64,000 nt of DNA from Bigelowiella natans CCMP2755 (Eukaryota; Cercozoa; Chlorarachniophyceae). Below are positions 1 through 10,933 of the stretch, one piece after another (position 1 is the first letter of the stretch; every line of letters begins with the position of its first letter). Position numbers and translations under genes: made by a program. Location of the stretch: the NCBI GenBank assembly GCA_000320545.1, contig ADNK01001960.1, positions 70,001 to 134,000 of the forward strand, written 5' to 3'. Below the pieces are notes generated by a model that searched no databases, was not told the origin of the DNA, and was given only the letters and a program-made list of their open reading frames with translations.

Positions 1-69
1 CATAAAATGGAAACTTATCTGAATAAGTAAGCTGTTCTTGTTGTCGTGTCCTCAAGGGCCGGTGGATAT

Positions 70-101
<32 letters not shown>

Positions 102-588
102 TCTTGTTGTTGTAGTTAATAGTAGTAAAACGCTTGCTGCTTTGAGTCAATATGTCGACGTCGTCATGGTAGTATTTGTGTTATTATACGATGTGGTGTA
201 TATCTTATATATTTTATCGATCTCTCTTTCTCTCCCTGTGTGTGTTTGTGTGTGTGTGATTGTGTGTGTGATTGTGTGTGTGTGATTGTGTGTGTGATTG
301 TGTGTGTGATTGTGTGTGTTTGTGTATCGAATTGCTTTACATGACGACAAGGTCGACGTTTCTTGCGGATGTGAACAACGAGAGAAAGGTACAGCAGCAG
401 AGAAAACAAAAGAGCGGAGGGAGAGTGGGGGGGAGATCGATTCATTGCTTCTAACACGGCCAAGTGCCAAAGGGACTGAAAGCTGAATTTGCTCGATCCA
501 AGAGAAGGCGCGGGGGGAAGTGTGTTGCGTTTATTCACTTTACATGTCCGTGTAAGGCACAGCATTGCTCGTTGGTTGACGGTGTGCG

Positions 589-627
<39 letters not shown>

Positions 628-648
628 TCTTTCACTCTCCCCGTGCAG
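1..648. other. upstream/intronic stretch of the PPT1-like gene, microsatellite-rich
   Basis: No exon is recognised here. The stretch carries a TAG run (about 68-101), a TG/TGA-rich run (about 235-331) and a TA run (about 591-622) that ends just before the polypyrimidine tract and AG acceptor at 647-648. It is probably intron plus earlier exons too divergent to call. Confidence 0.4.
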
Positions 649-755
649 ATTAAAAACCCAAAGTACAAAAACAACATCAAATCCCTGGAGAACTTTATCC
701 TCATCTACAGCACTATTGACAATGTCATCATCCCCAGGTATTTGTATATAAACAC

Positions 756-786
<31 letters not shown>

Positions 787-795
787 TACACATTA

Positions 796-833
<38 letters not shown>

Positions 834-860
834 CAATATTCTGCACAATTGGAGATCAAA

Positions 861-895
<35 letters not shown>

Positions 896-1991
896 CAATG
901 ATCAAAGCCTGGATCTCTTTCAATTCGCATTTATAGTTGGGCGCGACGTTATGGTTACATGTTATCGTATTGTGATGACTCAAGCTAAAGGATTATCCCC
1001 CCCCTCCTCGTCGTCATCATCACTCACATGGTGCTGCCTGCCTCCTGCAGGGAAAGCTCTTGGTTTGGTTTCTTTGACCCTGAGGACCCTGAGCACATCC
1101 AGCCTCTTTTTGAATCGAAGCTCTACAAAGAGGTCAGAGAACTAGTGGTAGTTGTAGTAGTAGTAGTAGTAGTAGTAGTAATAATGGTGGTAGCAGCAGT
1201 AGTGGTAAGTAGTACTCGCAGTAGTAGCAATAGCTGCTAAATGCCCCCGCTCATGACGACGAAGAGGAGACGGTTTGTGTCTTGAAGCTCTGCGTATGAG
1301 AACATGCATGCCCGGGATTGCTATGTGAAAATGCTCTATTTATTTTCTCCTGTTTGGTGGCGCCGACCCCCCACCTTTGTATGAGAGCAAGTGGCACGTC
1401 AGCGGTTCCCAGTCCACATGTTGGCATAGTAAAATTCGTCTCTTTTGTTCGGTTTCGAAAGTAATGGTTTTCGGGTCGTGCCAAAACGTATTATCGGCCA
1501 GAGTTGTCGTGTATGAAGATCTACCAGAATTCATGATGAGAGCTCTTTCTTCCCCCTCACTCCCGTCCTTCCCAGGATTGGCTAGGGCTGCGCTATTTGT
1601 ACGAGAGGGGGAGGCTGCATTTCAGACGGTGTGGTTGCGTATTTGCCTGAGTACAAGAGAGGGAGAGAGAGAGAGAGGGAGGGGGGAGGAGGGGGTGATA
1701 CGGGTGCAGACAGCGCATGCTGATTGGAAAGATGAAACAAATCAATTTTAACATCATCGATGGTAGGATTGTGTGTACGCATTTGGACGTCGTTCACGAA
1801 ATCTGCAAGCCCCAGGTAGTAGCACAATAGTAGTAGTAGCAGCAGTAGTAGTAATTTGATAATAGGTTATTGGTACTTCCCAGTAATAGCAAGGGCTCTA
1901 CATGATCCATGCACACTCGCGCTTTTAACTTCCTAAATTGCTCGATTTCACATTTAGGATTAGGCAAACGGACACACACACACACACATAC

Positions 1992-2030
<39 letters not shown>

Positions 2031-2197
2031 GTATCTAAATGAAGGTCTTTGACCGCCACACATTGCCATTTCTCAAGCGATCCAACAATCAAACGTTACG
2101 GTAAGTCGTAGCTAGTAGTAGATGCCAGTAGAAGTGCACCGCATTGATCTTGTGCCTCTTCTCATAGGATCTGATGTTTTCGTTTGTACCAGCACCC

Positions 2198-2233
<36 letters not shown>

Positions 2234-3188
2234 GACCATCACAATCCAAATGAATCATCCTCATCAACACCCTCCTCCGACTGTAACGAATCGTCGTTTT
2301 AGAAATCAGCTCAGCGAGCTGGAGGAGATTGGACTGCGCGATCTTACAAAGGAGGCCATACGTGACATCCGCCATGCTGCGGTTGCGTCAATGAGTGGCC
2401 ATCAACACAACAACAACAACAACAACAACAAAGAGGCCGATGGTGATAGTAATGCTGCCGACAAAAAAATGGCTGTGCTGACGTCCTCTTCTTCCTCCTC
2501 CTCCTCTCCATGGTGGCCGTTCAGTAGTCATGCTGCGGGTATTGATAATGATGGTGAGGGTATGGGGGCGGGGGGGGAAGAGCAGCACGCCGTGGAAGAA
2601 GGAAGAAACGTGAGGCAGCTGTTTAGGTAGGAGATATGGGATTATTTTCTAATTCTTAAAATAATTGCGAAGTGAGGAGGGGGGAGGAATAGGGGGCACA
2701 CGTAAAAAGCTTCACGCACACAAGAACACACGCGCGCGCGCATGTTATTAAAGTAAAAACTAGAATTATACATACCCTAGCTGCTATTCTCTATCATCAA
2801 GAATGGCATTTGATTGCCCCTCCAAGATGGGCAAATCTGTCGCATGAACTCCTCATCTGCTTCTATTTTTGGTTCCACTTACTTTCACCGCATATCTCTT
2901 GCCTATAGGAACCCCTTCTCTTCCAGCTCACCCGCATCATCCCTTCCTCCTCAAGCGGGGGGTAGCAATGATCCTGTGATGAGGAACCAGCAATACGAGC
3001 AGAGAAGGCAAACAGAGAGTGCTGCTGCTGCTGTTGGTACATCTCCTCCCCCGCATGGCGAGGTGCCGATCGTTAAAGGAGTTATTGGAAGCCACCGCAT
3101 TGGTTCTTTTTTTCATAGAGACTCAATGGCTACCGACGATGTCGCATGTGGAGAAGGTGCAGCAGCTCCAGCAGCGAGTGGAAATTAG
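649..3188 (+). CDS. PPT1: palmitoyl-protein thioesterase (PPT1-like), 3' part of gene
   Basis: PPT1-type enzymes remove palmitate from cysteine of S-acylated proteins in the lysosome or vacuole. Two exons are well supported: 649..737 and 1051..1132, joined in phase 2. They encode a stretch with a WFGF motif followed by an acidic segment and a SKLYKE end, matching the conserved region of PPT1 (EWFGFY then SLYTED-type). A third exon from about 2310 reads LSELEEIGLRDLTKEA, matching the following LGL segment. It is then interrupted by Asn and Ser runs made by microsatellites, may end at 2627, and may join 2909..3188 in phase. The catalytic Ser and the GxSxG region would lie left of the window, so the gene is partial. 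The usual C-terminal GDH motif (catalytic His) was not found, so the exon structure after 2390 is uncertain. Confidence 0.6.
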
Positions 3189-3906
3189 CCGCAGTTTGCA
3201 ACATACAAGCGCAGGATTTCTAGATAACTTCGCTCTCGAAGCGCCGAGAAAATTTGGTCGCAACATTGCGCCATCCCCACATGCATGCAAGATGTTGGTG
3301 CAATAATACCCAACTCAATGATGCGGTTAAGTAGTTGAAAATACGACCTAAAGGGCAATGTCAACTCATAGCAGCTATGCGCGTGCGAAGTCATGGGATC
3401 CCCAATGGCGTGTCTCGTTTCTGAAATACGTTGCTGCATGCTTTGTGCAAATGAGGTCTTCTTAGTTGTTTTTCGTTCATTTGCGTTCGGATCACTAGAT
3501 CTTTTTGCTCGTGGATCGCTCTTCCGTATCACTGCTTCAATTTGTGCATGCATTTTAGTGCTTGGCAATCACAGACAACGCAATGTAATATTACTGTGTC
3601 TATCATGACACTATGCAGCTTTAGGTATCGTGAGTCGCTCAGTTAGATCTCCCAACGATTTGCTGACTAACTAGTGTTACGCGCGCGTAATGATTTTGAT
3701 ACGATAGTTGACAGCTGGAATGAAAGTTAGTTTATCAGAGCTAGAGTGGACAGCTGGCATAGGCTGGATATGCGAGAGACGGATGTAATGAAACAATTAC
3801 ATTCATTTTAAATAGACATCTTAATGTGGCTATGCAGTGCTGGGTATGCATGTAGCTTATTTATTTTTGCCAATGCAACGACGGTTTGCATGTGCAGGTG
3901 GCTTGG
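3189..3906. mobile_element. intergenic DNA with one end of the GAGACGGATGTAATG repeat family
   Basis: At 3776-3850 the sequence has the family terminus (GAGACGGATGTAATGAAA, then a degenerate CATCTTAATGTGGCTATGCAGTG). It resembles the left ends at 16746 and 61355. No matching right end was seen nearby, so it is a solo or decayed terminus. The rest of the stretch (3'-convergent between the PPT1-like and GNAT genes) shows no gene. Confidence 0.5.
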
Positions 3907-4790
3907 TCATTTCATTCCATATAACAACGGCTGAAGTTTCATTGTGTATGCATCCTCATCCGGGTAGCGGTAGTATCTTTCCACCACGTTGACGACTTCA
4001 AACCCCATTTTTTGGTACAATCCGATGGCCTTCGCATTCGACACGCGCACGTGCAATGTGATACAGTGAATAGACTTACCGTGCAACTTATCATTTTCCC
4101 GGCTCATCGCACATGAGATTAGTCGAGCTAGAATCGCTTTGCCGATTCCTCGACTGTGGTAGGCAGGAAGGAGAGCAATGTTGTCGATATGAGCACCCAA
4201 CCTATCCCAGCGGTTCTTGCCCCTCCCTAGTGGGATAGGCTGTCGCATCAGTCCAAATCCAATCACCTTCTCTCGAAAAGACAAATCCGATGACGGGGAT
4301 AGACGCGGGGTGGTAGTAGTGGTAGAAGAAGAAGAAGAAGAAGAAGAAGAAGAAGAAGAAGAACGGAAGCGGAAGGTAGGAAATACAGGAGATGGAGGAG
4401 CACTAACAACTGCTACAAAGCAGGACGAGGATTCTTCCATGTTTGGGCCATCATCTAGATACTCGTCAAACATCTCGACTGTCCATGGATTTGGGAATAC
4501 CGACCTCTCGACAGAGACCATCTGTTCGATATCGGAGAATCGCATTTTTCGAAGAGAATATGAAATTGTAGAGGCCTTTTTATTGTTGCAATAGCTTGTT
4601 TTCGCTGCAGAAGGAGGTGCTTGAGTGAGTAGACCACTGGTCAGAACACCCTTTTTATTGCCAGTCAGTACGTCTTCCTCAAGTATGATCCCGAGGTCAG
4701 TCGTTGGAGACTTAAGGTATTCGATTGTTGATGCACTTTTCCTGAACCAAAAAGAACTCACTATTACACATCTGATGTACTTTCTCTCTT

Positions 4791-4852
<62 letters not shown>

Positions 4853-5067
4853 TGTGCGTCACAGTATCCATAGTAATATATATATGTACACTCATTTGTC
4901 AGTAAATCATCATCACGATCATAATCGCAATCACATCGCCATCCAAGTACTTTCGGCAATTCCTAAAGAGTTGGGAATCTTCCAATTTGATGTCTTCTAC
5001 TACGTCGGAAACGGACTCTAATGCCACGCGAGAGAAATAAGAATCCACAGTTCTTGCTCCAGTTGAC
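3907..5067 (-). CDS. GNAT-family N-acetyltransferase (RimI/NAA50-like), 5' end not found
   Basis: GNAT enzymes transfer acetyl from acetyl-CoA to an amine, and the RimI/NAA50 branch acetylates protein N-termini. Two exons join in phase: 4951..5067 and 3907..4741 (intron 4742-4950, AAG codon split 2+1). The conserved part begins MRFSDIEQMVSVERSVFPNPW, as in RimI. The acetyl-CoA loop is near 4130-4180 (HSRGIGKAIL, the R/QxxGxG/A type). The C-terminal SNAKAIGLYQKMGFEVV motif and a YYRYP-x-DAYTM end are also typical. A run of 13 Ser plus 5 Thr, encoded by a GAA/TTC microsatellite at about 4309-4361, is inserted inside the fold between the N-terminal strands and the acetyl-CoA core. The N-terminal part before MRFSD has no recognised domain. 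An earlier start exon lies upstream of 5067 and was not identified. Confidence 0.85.
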
Positions 5068-5648
5068 CTATAAATCGAATCAATTCATTAATCATTAGCA
5101 ATTCGTATGAAGTAGCGTTGGATACTCGCTATGTGATATTGGTGGCTACGATTCAAAGTTAGTTACTCCTATTTTACTGTGTACGCACGCGTGAATCTGG
5201 ATTGAGCAATGTGGCCCAGTGGTATAGCACGTATGATTATAACCGACCTCCTAATTTTCTTTGGCTTCAGGAGCATTTGCGACTGCCTCAAATTGCAATT
5301 TTTGTTTGCCATCACCGAATCCTTCTCGTAAGGCTCCTTTTGCGGCTTATGCATTTTATTGTCGTTATTAGAGGGAATCCAATGGCGACTGTCGTCGGTC
5401 CTCCTCGTCCTAACGCAGGGTGGGGCAACCATCCTGAATTATGAGAGCATTATAATGGCGACAATCTATAGTGTGACATGAAAATACCTTGTCGCACAGA
5501 CAAAATACAGACAGGAACTGCATGGAAGGCCTCACGTGAGCTTTCCCGGAGCATTCTTGTGACTCGAGGAAAAAAAGGAAAGAATCTTGTAACATAAAGA
5601 CAAATTGTTATGGGTTCTTTCTAAATTTAATTGCACGTATAAGTGTTT
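5068..5648. other. intergenic/upstream stretch, no gene seen
   Basis: It lies between the earliest recognised GNAT exon and the first tRNA-Thr. It probably contains the GNAT first exon and promoter. No coding segment could be supported. Confidence 0.35.
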
Positions 5649-5721
5649 GCCTCTGTAGCATAGCGGTTATTGCGCTCCCTTAGTAAGGGAGAGGTCGTTG
5701 GTTCGAATCCGACCTGAGGCT
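5649..5721 (+). tRNA. tRNA-Thr(AGT), copy 1
   Basis: The 72-nt cloverleaf plus discriminator folds fully: acceptor GCCTCTG/CTGAGGC (one T-T mismatch at the sixth pair), D arm with box A TAGCATAGCGG, anticodon stem CTCCC/GGGAG with loop TTAGTAA (anticodon AGT, read as inosine-GU), and T arm GTTGG-TTCGAAT-CCGAC carrying box B. No intron is present. A TTTT stop for RNA polymerase III begins about 6 nt after the 3' end. An identical copy lies in inverted orientation 121 nt away. Confidence 0.93.
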
Positions 5722-5841
5722 ATGTGTTTTCCTTTTATTTTTTGGTTTTTTTTTGGAGGGAAAAACAGATCCAATTCCGAGGCAATTTCGGCAGAAAGAC
5801 AACGTCATTGTTAGGTAATTGACCAAATAAAAAAATTTCGA

Positions 5842-5914
5842 AGCCTCAGGTCGGATTCGAACCAACGACCTCTCCCTTACTAAGGGAGCGCAATAACCGC
5901 TATGCTACAGAGGC
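5842..5914 (-). tRNA. tRNA-Thr(AGT), copy 2, inverted
   Basis: Reverse complement of copy 1, identical over the whole tRNA. It has the same acceptor mismatch, anticodon AGT, and A and B boxes. A run of seven T on the minus strand (5829-5835) supplies a separate polymerase III terminator, so both copies look independently expressible. The two genes converge, with their 3' ends facing each other across the spacer. Confidence 0.92.
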
Positions 5915-5917
5915 AAA

Positions 5918-6237
5918 TTTGTGACAATAACACAAATTTTACATCTACTCATTTCTATTTCATGTTTATCCTCAAATATTCGGCTCCAAATTTGCACAAC
6001 TTCCTCCGATTCACTTGAGTTTAGCTGAGGTTGGAAGGGGAGGGGGGGGGGAGAACAGGGAAGAAGAAGCCACCAAAACTTGCGAGGCGCTGTAGATAAT
6101 GATTCCAGCTTTGATACTGGTGGGCATCTGTTCGCGCCCCACCTTCGTCACCGCGTCAAAGCAGTTTCAGGTTTAAAAATGAGCCCTGCAATGATGACTA
6201 CCTATTTGACTGCTTTTATTCATAGGCTACCATCACG
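5918..6237. other. intergenic stretch upstream of the WW-domain gene
   Basis: No gene is seen. It contains a short G run near 6039-6051. The 5' leader of the WW-domain gene may begin here, with an AG just before its start codon (TTCATAG at about 6221-6227) that could be a leader-intron acceptor. Confidence 0.4.
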
Positions 6238-7035
6238 ATGTCCAGAACTCCAGCATTAAGAATGAGTGCCTTCATGACAAAGCCCCTCTTGAGAAAAACA
6301 GGGAGAAAGTTTCGCCCTTACCAACACCACAAATCGCCTTTTGCGTCTTCTTTTCCCACTCCATCTCAAACCCAAAACACTGGCGGATGTAGTCATTACC
6401 TAAATACGCCTTCAAGATATGGATTTAGGTCCCGCTTCTATTCGTCTCCCCATAATGATAGGGAGGAAGAGGGTAGAAGACACCTACAATTTGTATCTAG
6501 TCTTTCCGAAACCGATCTCCGAGATTGGCTAACAGAGGTTTGTTCGTGCAAAATTTGATCATCTAAATGGGTGCATCGAAGGGCTGATACATGTCTGTGA
6601 AATGATCCATCTCTAAGGCTGGTGAGGTTACAACGCATATATCTGGTCGAGAAAAGTTGGAATACATCGGTAATCCAAGACCCAAAATGTCTTTTTTCTG
6701 AGAGTTCCTAGTCAAGCGTCGATGATTCTAAAACCTGGTCATATACTCAGCTCTTCAAATCTTGAGCGAGAGTTCCAGAGATATTCCAAAGTATGGAAAC
6801 GACAAACCAGAAGAGGACATCATTGATGTCACCGAGAGAACGCTTCATGAGACGCTGTACGGCCTTCCTGAAGGCTGGACACAGTACAGGTAGTGAGAGA
6901 TCCTTATCGCAGAAAAGCCTTTTCTTCATAAGTCCTCCGTTTAGGGATCCGTCTTCTGGGCTTCACTATTACCACAACGCCGGGATCAACATCACTACTT
7001 GGACGAGGCCGACAAAAGACCAGTACATTACATGA
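6238..7035 (+). CDS. WW-domain protein, putative mitochondrial presequence
   Basis: WW domains bind proline-rich peptides. Four exons join with consistent phase: 6238..6537, 6618..6669, 6751..6889 and 6945..7035 (193 aa; introns 80, 81 and 55 nt, all GT-AG). The WW domain occupies roughly the last 35 residues: it opens with LPEGWTQY, continues through a HYYHN segment, and closes with TTWTRP, giving the two signature Trp and the final Pro. The N-terminal half is basic and Ser/Arg-rich with RSRFYSS near residue 65, resembling a mitochondrial cleavage site. The middle has no known domain. ATG at 6238 is the first in frame. With one WW domain and no catalytic partner, it is probably an adaptor. 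Function beyond peptide binding is unknown. Confidence 0.75.
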
Positions 7036-7384
7036 ATGCATGCAGCAGTATCAGCATCCATTTCATTGATCTGTCGGCATGATACAGTATTACTAATGAA
7101 TAAATGGCAACCCTTGTGTTCCAATGTCGTTATTTTGACTTTCGTAAATGATGCGCGGAGCCGACCGTGACTTGAATGCACAGAATCTACGCCTAATAGT
7201 GTGCTGTACCTATCACAATAGTGAAGTATGGGAATCGGATAACTTGAAGAAGCTGTTGGAATCTGCGGGAAAAGGTGAATAATTAGCATGGATTGTACTT
7301 CGCACTCACACCCGTTATCGCGGTTGGGGAGGTTACTTTCCGCTATAATCCTGCGTGTTCTTCATCCGCCTCTCTCCTTTCTAG
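7036..7384. other. intergenic or 5' portion of the next gene
   Basis: No exon could be fixed. The exon at 7385 enters in phase 2, so at least one more coding exon ending after the first base of a codon must lie upstream. No convincing ATG exon with that phase was found here. Confidence 0.35.
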
Positions 7385-9442
7385 GTGTCAGCAGTATAGA
7401 TCCCAAAGTCGCTGTGCGTTTGCTTGACGATGTGGCAGGAGCCGTGGAAGATCTCAAAGTTGTTAGAATCTACATCACCTGAAATCCTGCATCTGAATTC
7501 AGTTCATCATTATCACTATTCATCATTGTAAGAGTCGTCCCGCCATTACATGATGGTCTCTCTCTTCTTTTCCCATGTATTAAGGTTCCGCGAGTACTGA
7601 GTCCTGTCACGGGCGGCGTGGCGTTGGGTTTAGATCTAACATCTGGGTTACTCGAGAAAGGGTACACAAACCAATTTGCACGATTAGACAAAGTTATTTA
7701 CTACAAAGCCGGTTTATTTTGCCCTCGGAAACATCAATAACAACCCCTCCGAAAGGCGAGGGGTCCTCTTTTCACAGCAGCAACACCTATGAGTATAATC
7801 TGACCCCCATTTCTTGGGCCGTATGTTGTTTTGCAGAGTCGATGCGGGTAGTTCTTTCATGCGGCAACTCTCGACGGATGAGTACGGCAACATGCCAGAA
7901 CAAGTCCTCATCAACAAAAGAGCTTCGCACAATCAAGGAAACCCTCAAATATCCTCTGGTACAAAAATACAGCCGGATAGCGTTGCATACAGTGATCCTG
8001 GCAGCAGTAGCAGCAGCAGTAGCAGTAGCAGAAATGATGTCTGTTGTAGTAGTAGTAGCGGCAGCGGTAGCAGTAGCAAAATGACCTATGGTAATATGAA
8101 TCCTCCACCTCGAGAACCAGCTCTGTCCACCAGCAGCTCTGCTTTAGCTGCGCCTGTACTGCCTGCCCCTGCCTCTCCCGGAGAAGAGGGTTTCATCGAG
8201 GGGTTCGTGGGCATTCCAGGGAAAGCTCTAAAGAGGGGAGGCCGCCGCAGACATGAAAAGGTATTTCCAGCAATTACAAAGCGCGTCGCTCGTTTCATTC
8301 TCACTCCATTTCTGACAATCTGGTTGTTTCTCCGTGGTGTTTCGTGTCTTGCTGTTTCGTCTGCCGCTATCGCCATTGGAACCGCCTCTCTCTCTATCTA
8401 ACACCAAGCTTAAGCGGTGGTGGGGAGCAGCACTCGACAGCTTGGATGATGGCCAGTACCGTCAGCAGGAGGGACGCAGTCGTCACTTCGACGGTGATGT
8501 CGTAAGTAGCGACGGAAAGAAGCAGTTCCCTGATCCAAACTCTCAGACGGGGCTTCAGGGTAAGAGTTCTAGTACATATCTGCCGTGAAGTTTTTGTGTC
8601 TAATGAGTGACAAATTCATCTTCGTCATTAGGGTGGGATCTCGTACTTTCAAAGTTGTACCGAATCGGCCAAAATCCCATGGTCACCGCGGCTTGTTACG
8701 TATATAATGGCAATGATATAGTTGTATATTTCTGATCTGTCGAGTGTGTTCGTGCTTCTTACACATTGTCCGCTAACATGGCGCATACAATGTACTGCGC
8801 GAATAGGTTCGTCGTCTGGCAGGAGATTCAAACATCCGACTTTTCGTAGGCGTGCTTTTTATTCTTGCTTTCTCCGCAATGATAAAGGTTGCAAAGAGGG
8901 AAATGCAAAAGAGGCAGAGAGAGAGAGAGAGAAAGGAAGAGAGGAGAGAAAAGGTCACGTTCTCATAGAAATTGTTCTCCTCCTGTTTAATCAGAGCCTT
9001 ACAACTGTCCTTCCTCAAGCTATCCTTGTTACATGTGCTATCATAGCTTACAGAATACTCGGCGGAGGTAACACGACTCAAACAATATGAATGGACAAAT
9101 AAATCATTTGTGTATGTGATGAATGCACATGTGTATTTATATGGGCCTTATTTCACTCAATTTTAACCTTATCGTGATAGGGAACGGTTCTGGAAAAGAT
9201 CGAACATTTGGATCCGTTTCGTCGTTCTCATCAAGTTGTCAGCTTAACATTTAACATGTTTTCACGAACGATTCCGATGAATTTTTCCTCGTTTCCACAC
9301 AGCTTCAGTTCCAGCTACAGCATTGTTGGCCGGAACATCATCCTCAGCATCTGGTGATAGTAATGCATCTCCTGGTAACGTCACTCGTCAAGATTTAATC
9401 AGGAACAATCCTGATGGTAGTGAGGCTTCAACAGCACAATAA
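7385..9442 (+). CDS. orphan multi-pass membrane protein, 5' end not found
   Basis: Not recognised as a family. Eight exons join in phase: 7385..7458, 7585..7661, 7837..8338, 8409..8559, 8632..8699, 8807..8887, 8995..9067 and 9303..9442 (about 388 aa without the missing start; stop TAA). Hydrophobic segments occur at the end of exon 3 (RFILTPFLTIWLFLRG), in exon 6 (RLFVGVLFILAFSAM) and in exon 7 (LPQAILVTCAIIAYRIL), so there are about three membrane spans. Exon 3 also carries a Ser run from an AGC microsatellite at about 8003-8090 and a Pro/Ala-rich stretch. The C-terminal tail is Ser/Asn-rich and polar. The first two exons encode an amphipathic region (IDPKVAVRLLDDVAGAVEDL). The complete phase match over seven introns is the main support. 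The exon 3/4 join (70-nt intron) is the least certain. Confidence 0.6.
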
Positions 9443-10423
9443 GTGCTTTGATTTGTATTCGGAACTTGATGGAAAATTTCTGCCTAGCAGGATGTAGCCA
9501 TTATACCATACTAAGAAGGAAAAATCAAGCAACAGCAGACAGATTAGAGACACAATAATACGTTGACTCGCATCGGTATACATAGTCACGGTATTTACAC
9601 GACATCTTCTGTTAGCAGCAAGACGCTGTACTAGCTTATGCGTGGCGGCAGTGAAACATGAATATATGAAGGAGCACATGTGCTCACAAGCCATGTAGGC
9701 TCATGTCATGCATTTGCATGGCACAATCTAGCAATGTTACATATATGTTGCACAACTAACTAGCCACACAGCTAGCACAGCATGTATGTGACCTGCTTGC
9801 TAGACAGACGCGCGCATGCATGTGTGTGTACGTGTGGTCATTATACATCGAGACGGCAATGTTCATGCTATAGAATCTACTAGTCTAGGAATGTGTGCCG
9901 TGCATGCATGCATGCGTGCGTGCGTGCGTGCGTGTGTGTCATATGTACGACAATGCATGATCGAATGATCGATCGTGTCGGACATTGCATTAGCTTTAGA
10001 GCTCGTAGCAGCGGCATGATGAAACACGGACGTGCTAGCAGATGGACGTACATGTCTAGATGCGATGAGCGCATCATCCGTGTGTGTGTGTGCTTTGCAT
10101 CTGAGCTGGATCGCTAGATCGCTGGTGATGGTTGCTAATGGCACGTGCTTATCAATCACAACATGGACATAGTACATACGTTCGCCACGATCAACTACAT
10201 ACGTATGTCACGTATATATATATATATATATATATATATGTAGCCGCATGCATGCACAATTATGCACAAAGTCACAGCTAGACAGTTCGATTAGCCATGG
10301 CTACTCATGTTACAAATATTATCATGCTGGTGCTGATTTCCCTTATATTAAATTCGTTATTTCGTTATGCCTGTATTGTGTTAATATTTTACTCCGCTTT
10401 CTCCGCGCAGTAGTTAAATGCCT
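9443..10423. repeat. RY-alternating island rich in CATGCATG/GCTAGC words, plus TA run
   Basis: From about 9690 to 10270 the sequence is dense in palindromic 6-mers (GCATGC, ACATGT, GCTAGC, GATCGATC) with GTGC, GCGT and TG short runs. It ends in a TA run at 10209-10240. No coding potential was found. Similar islands occur at about 35.0-35.8, 42.6-43.0 and 61.4-61.9 kb, where they sit beside or inside the GAGACGG repeat family. Confidence 0.55.
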
Positions 10424-10933
10424 TCAAACACAGCCAAATCCTTCCATGCGTCCGTCACTACTCCGATCGTCGGCGTGTTCTTGCCTCGGTCTAGTCTCAC
10501 CCTCTACTTCATCATCTTCTTGAACATCGTCTGTCTTCTTCTCCAAAATTACTTGGCCCTTCTCTGGATTAGGAGAAAATCCTTTCGCCGAAAGAAACAA
10601 CCCAAGTAATGTGCCTTTCACTGACAGCTTATATCCTTTCAGTTAAAAATATTAATCATCAATGTCTTTCCTTCGATTTTAATACACATTCTTTTTATGT
10701 CAGCAAGAAAGAAGAATCCTTCTCTTACCGAAAGCCTCCACATTGAGTGCCATTGGCTTGGTTACGGACATGAAGTCCAATGCACCGACCCCGAGTCCGA
10801 ATATAAGGCAGTTTCTTGTTGAAGACATTGGCGCTAAGCCACTCATAGCTTCGCAAACACGTTCCTCGGGCAGGTCCAACAACCCTGATACCTTTCTCAT
10901 CACCATGGAATGGGAGTAGCTGTCAGCAGCCAT
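10424..10933 (-). CDS. small orphan protein, two exons
   Basis: Not recognised. Exons 10729..10933 (ATG at 10933) and 10424..10635 (stop TGA) join in phase 1 across a 93-nt GT-AG intron with a GTAAGAG donor, giving 138 aa. The N-terminal half is compact and mildly hydrophobic (NCLIFGLGVGALDFMSVTKP). The C-terminal half becomes strongly acidic and Arg-rich (DDVQEDDEVEGETRPRQEH). No signal peptide or transmembrane span is clear. The in-phase splice and a strong donor argue for a real gene, but no homologous family could be named. Confidence 0.45.

Larger units (their letters stand above)
5646..5917. repeat. inverted repeat formed by the two tRNA-Thr genes
   Basis: Arms 5646-5721 and 5842-5917 are perfect inverted copies (about 76 nt including a few flanking bases), separated by a 120-nt AT-rich spacer. 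The identity of the arms, including the acceptor mismatch, points to recent duplication-inversion or gene conversion. Confidence 0.9.

Noticed and set aside
861-895. ATG repeat giving poly-Met or poly-His frames
   Set aside because: Simple trinucleotide repeat in an intron of the PPT1-like gene.
5206-5260. TGGCCCAGTGGTATAGCAC resembles a tRNA box A
   Set aside because: No matching anticodon arm, T arm or acceptor follows within tRNA length, so it is not called a tRNA.
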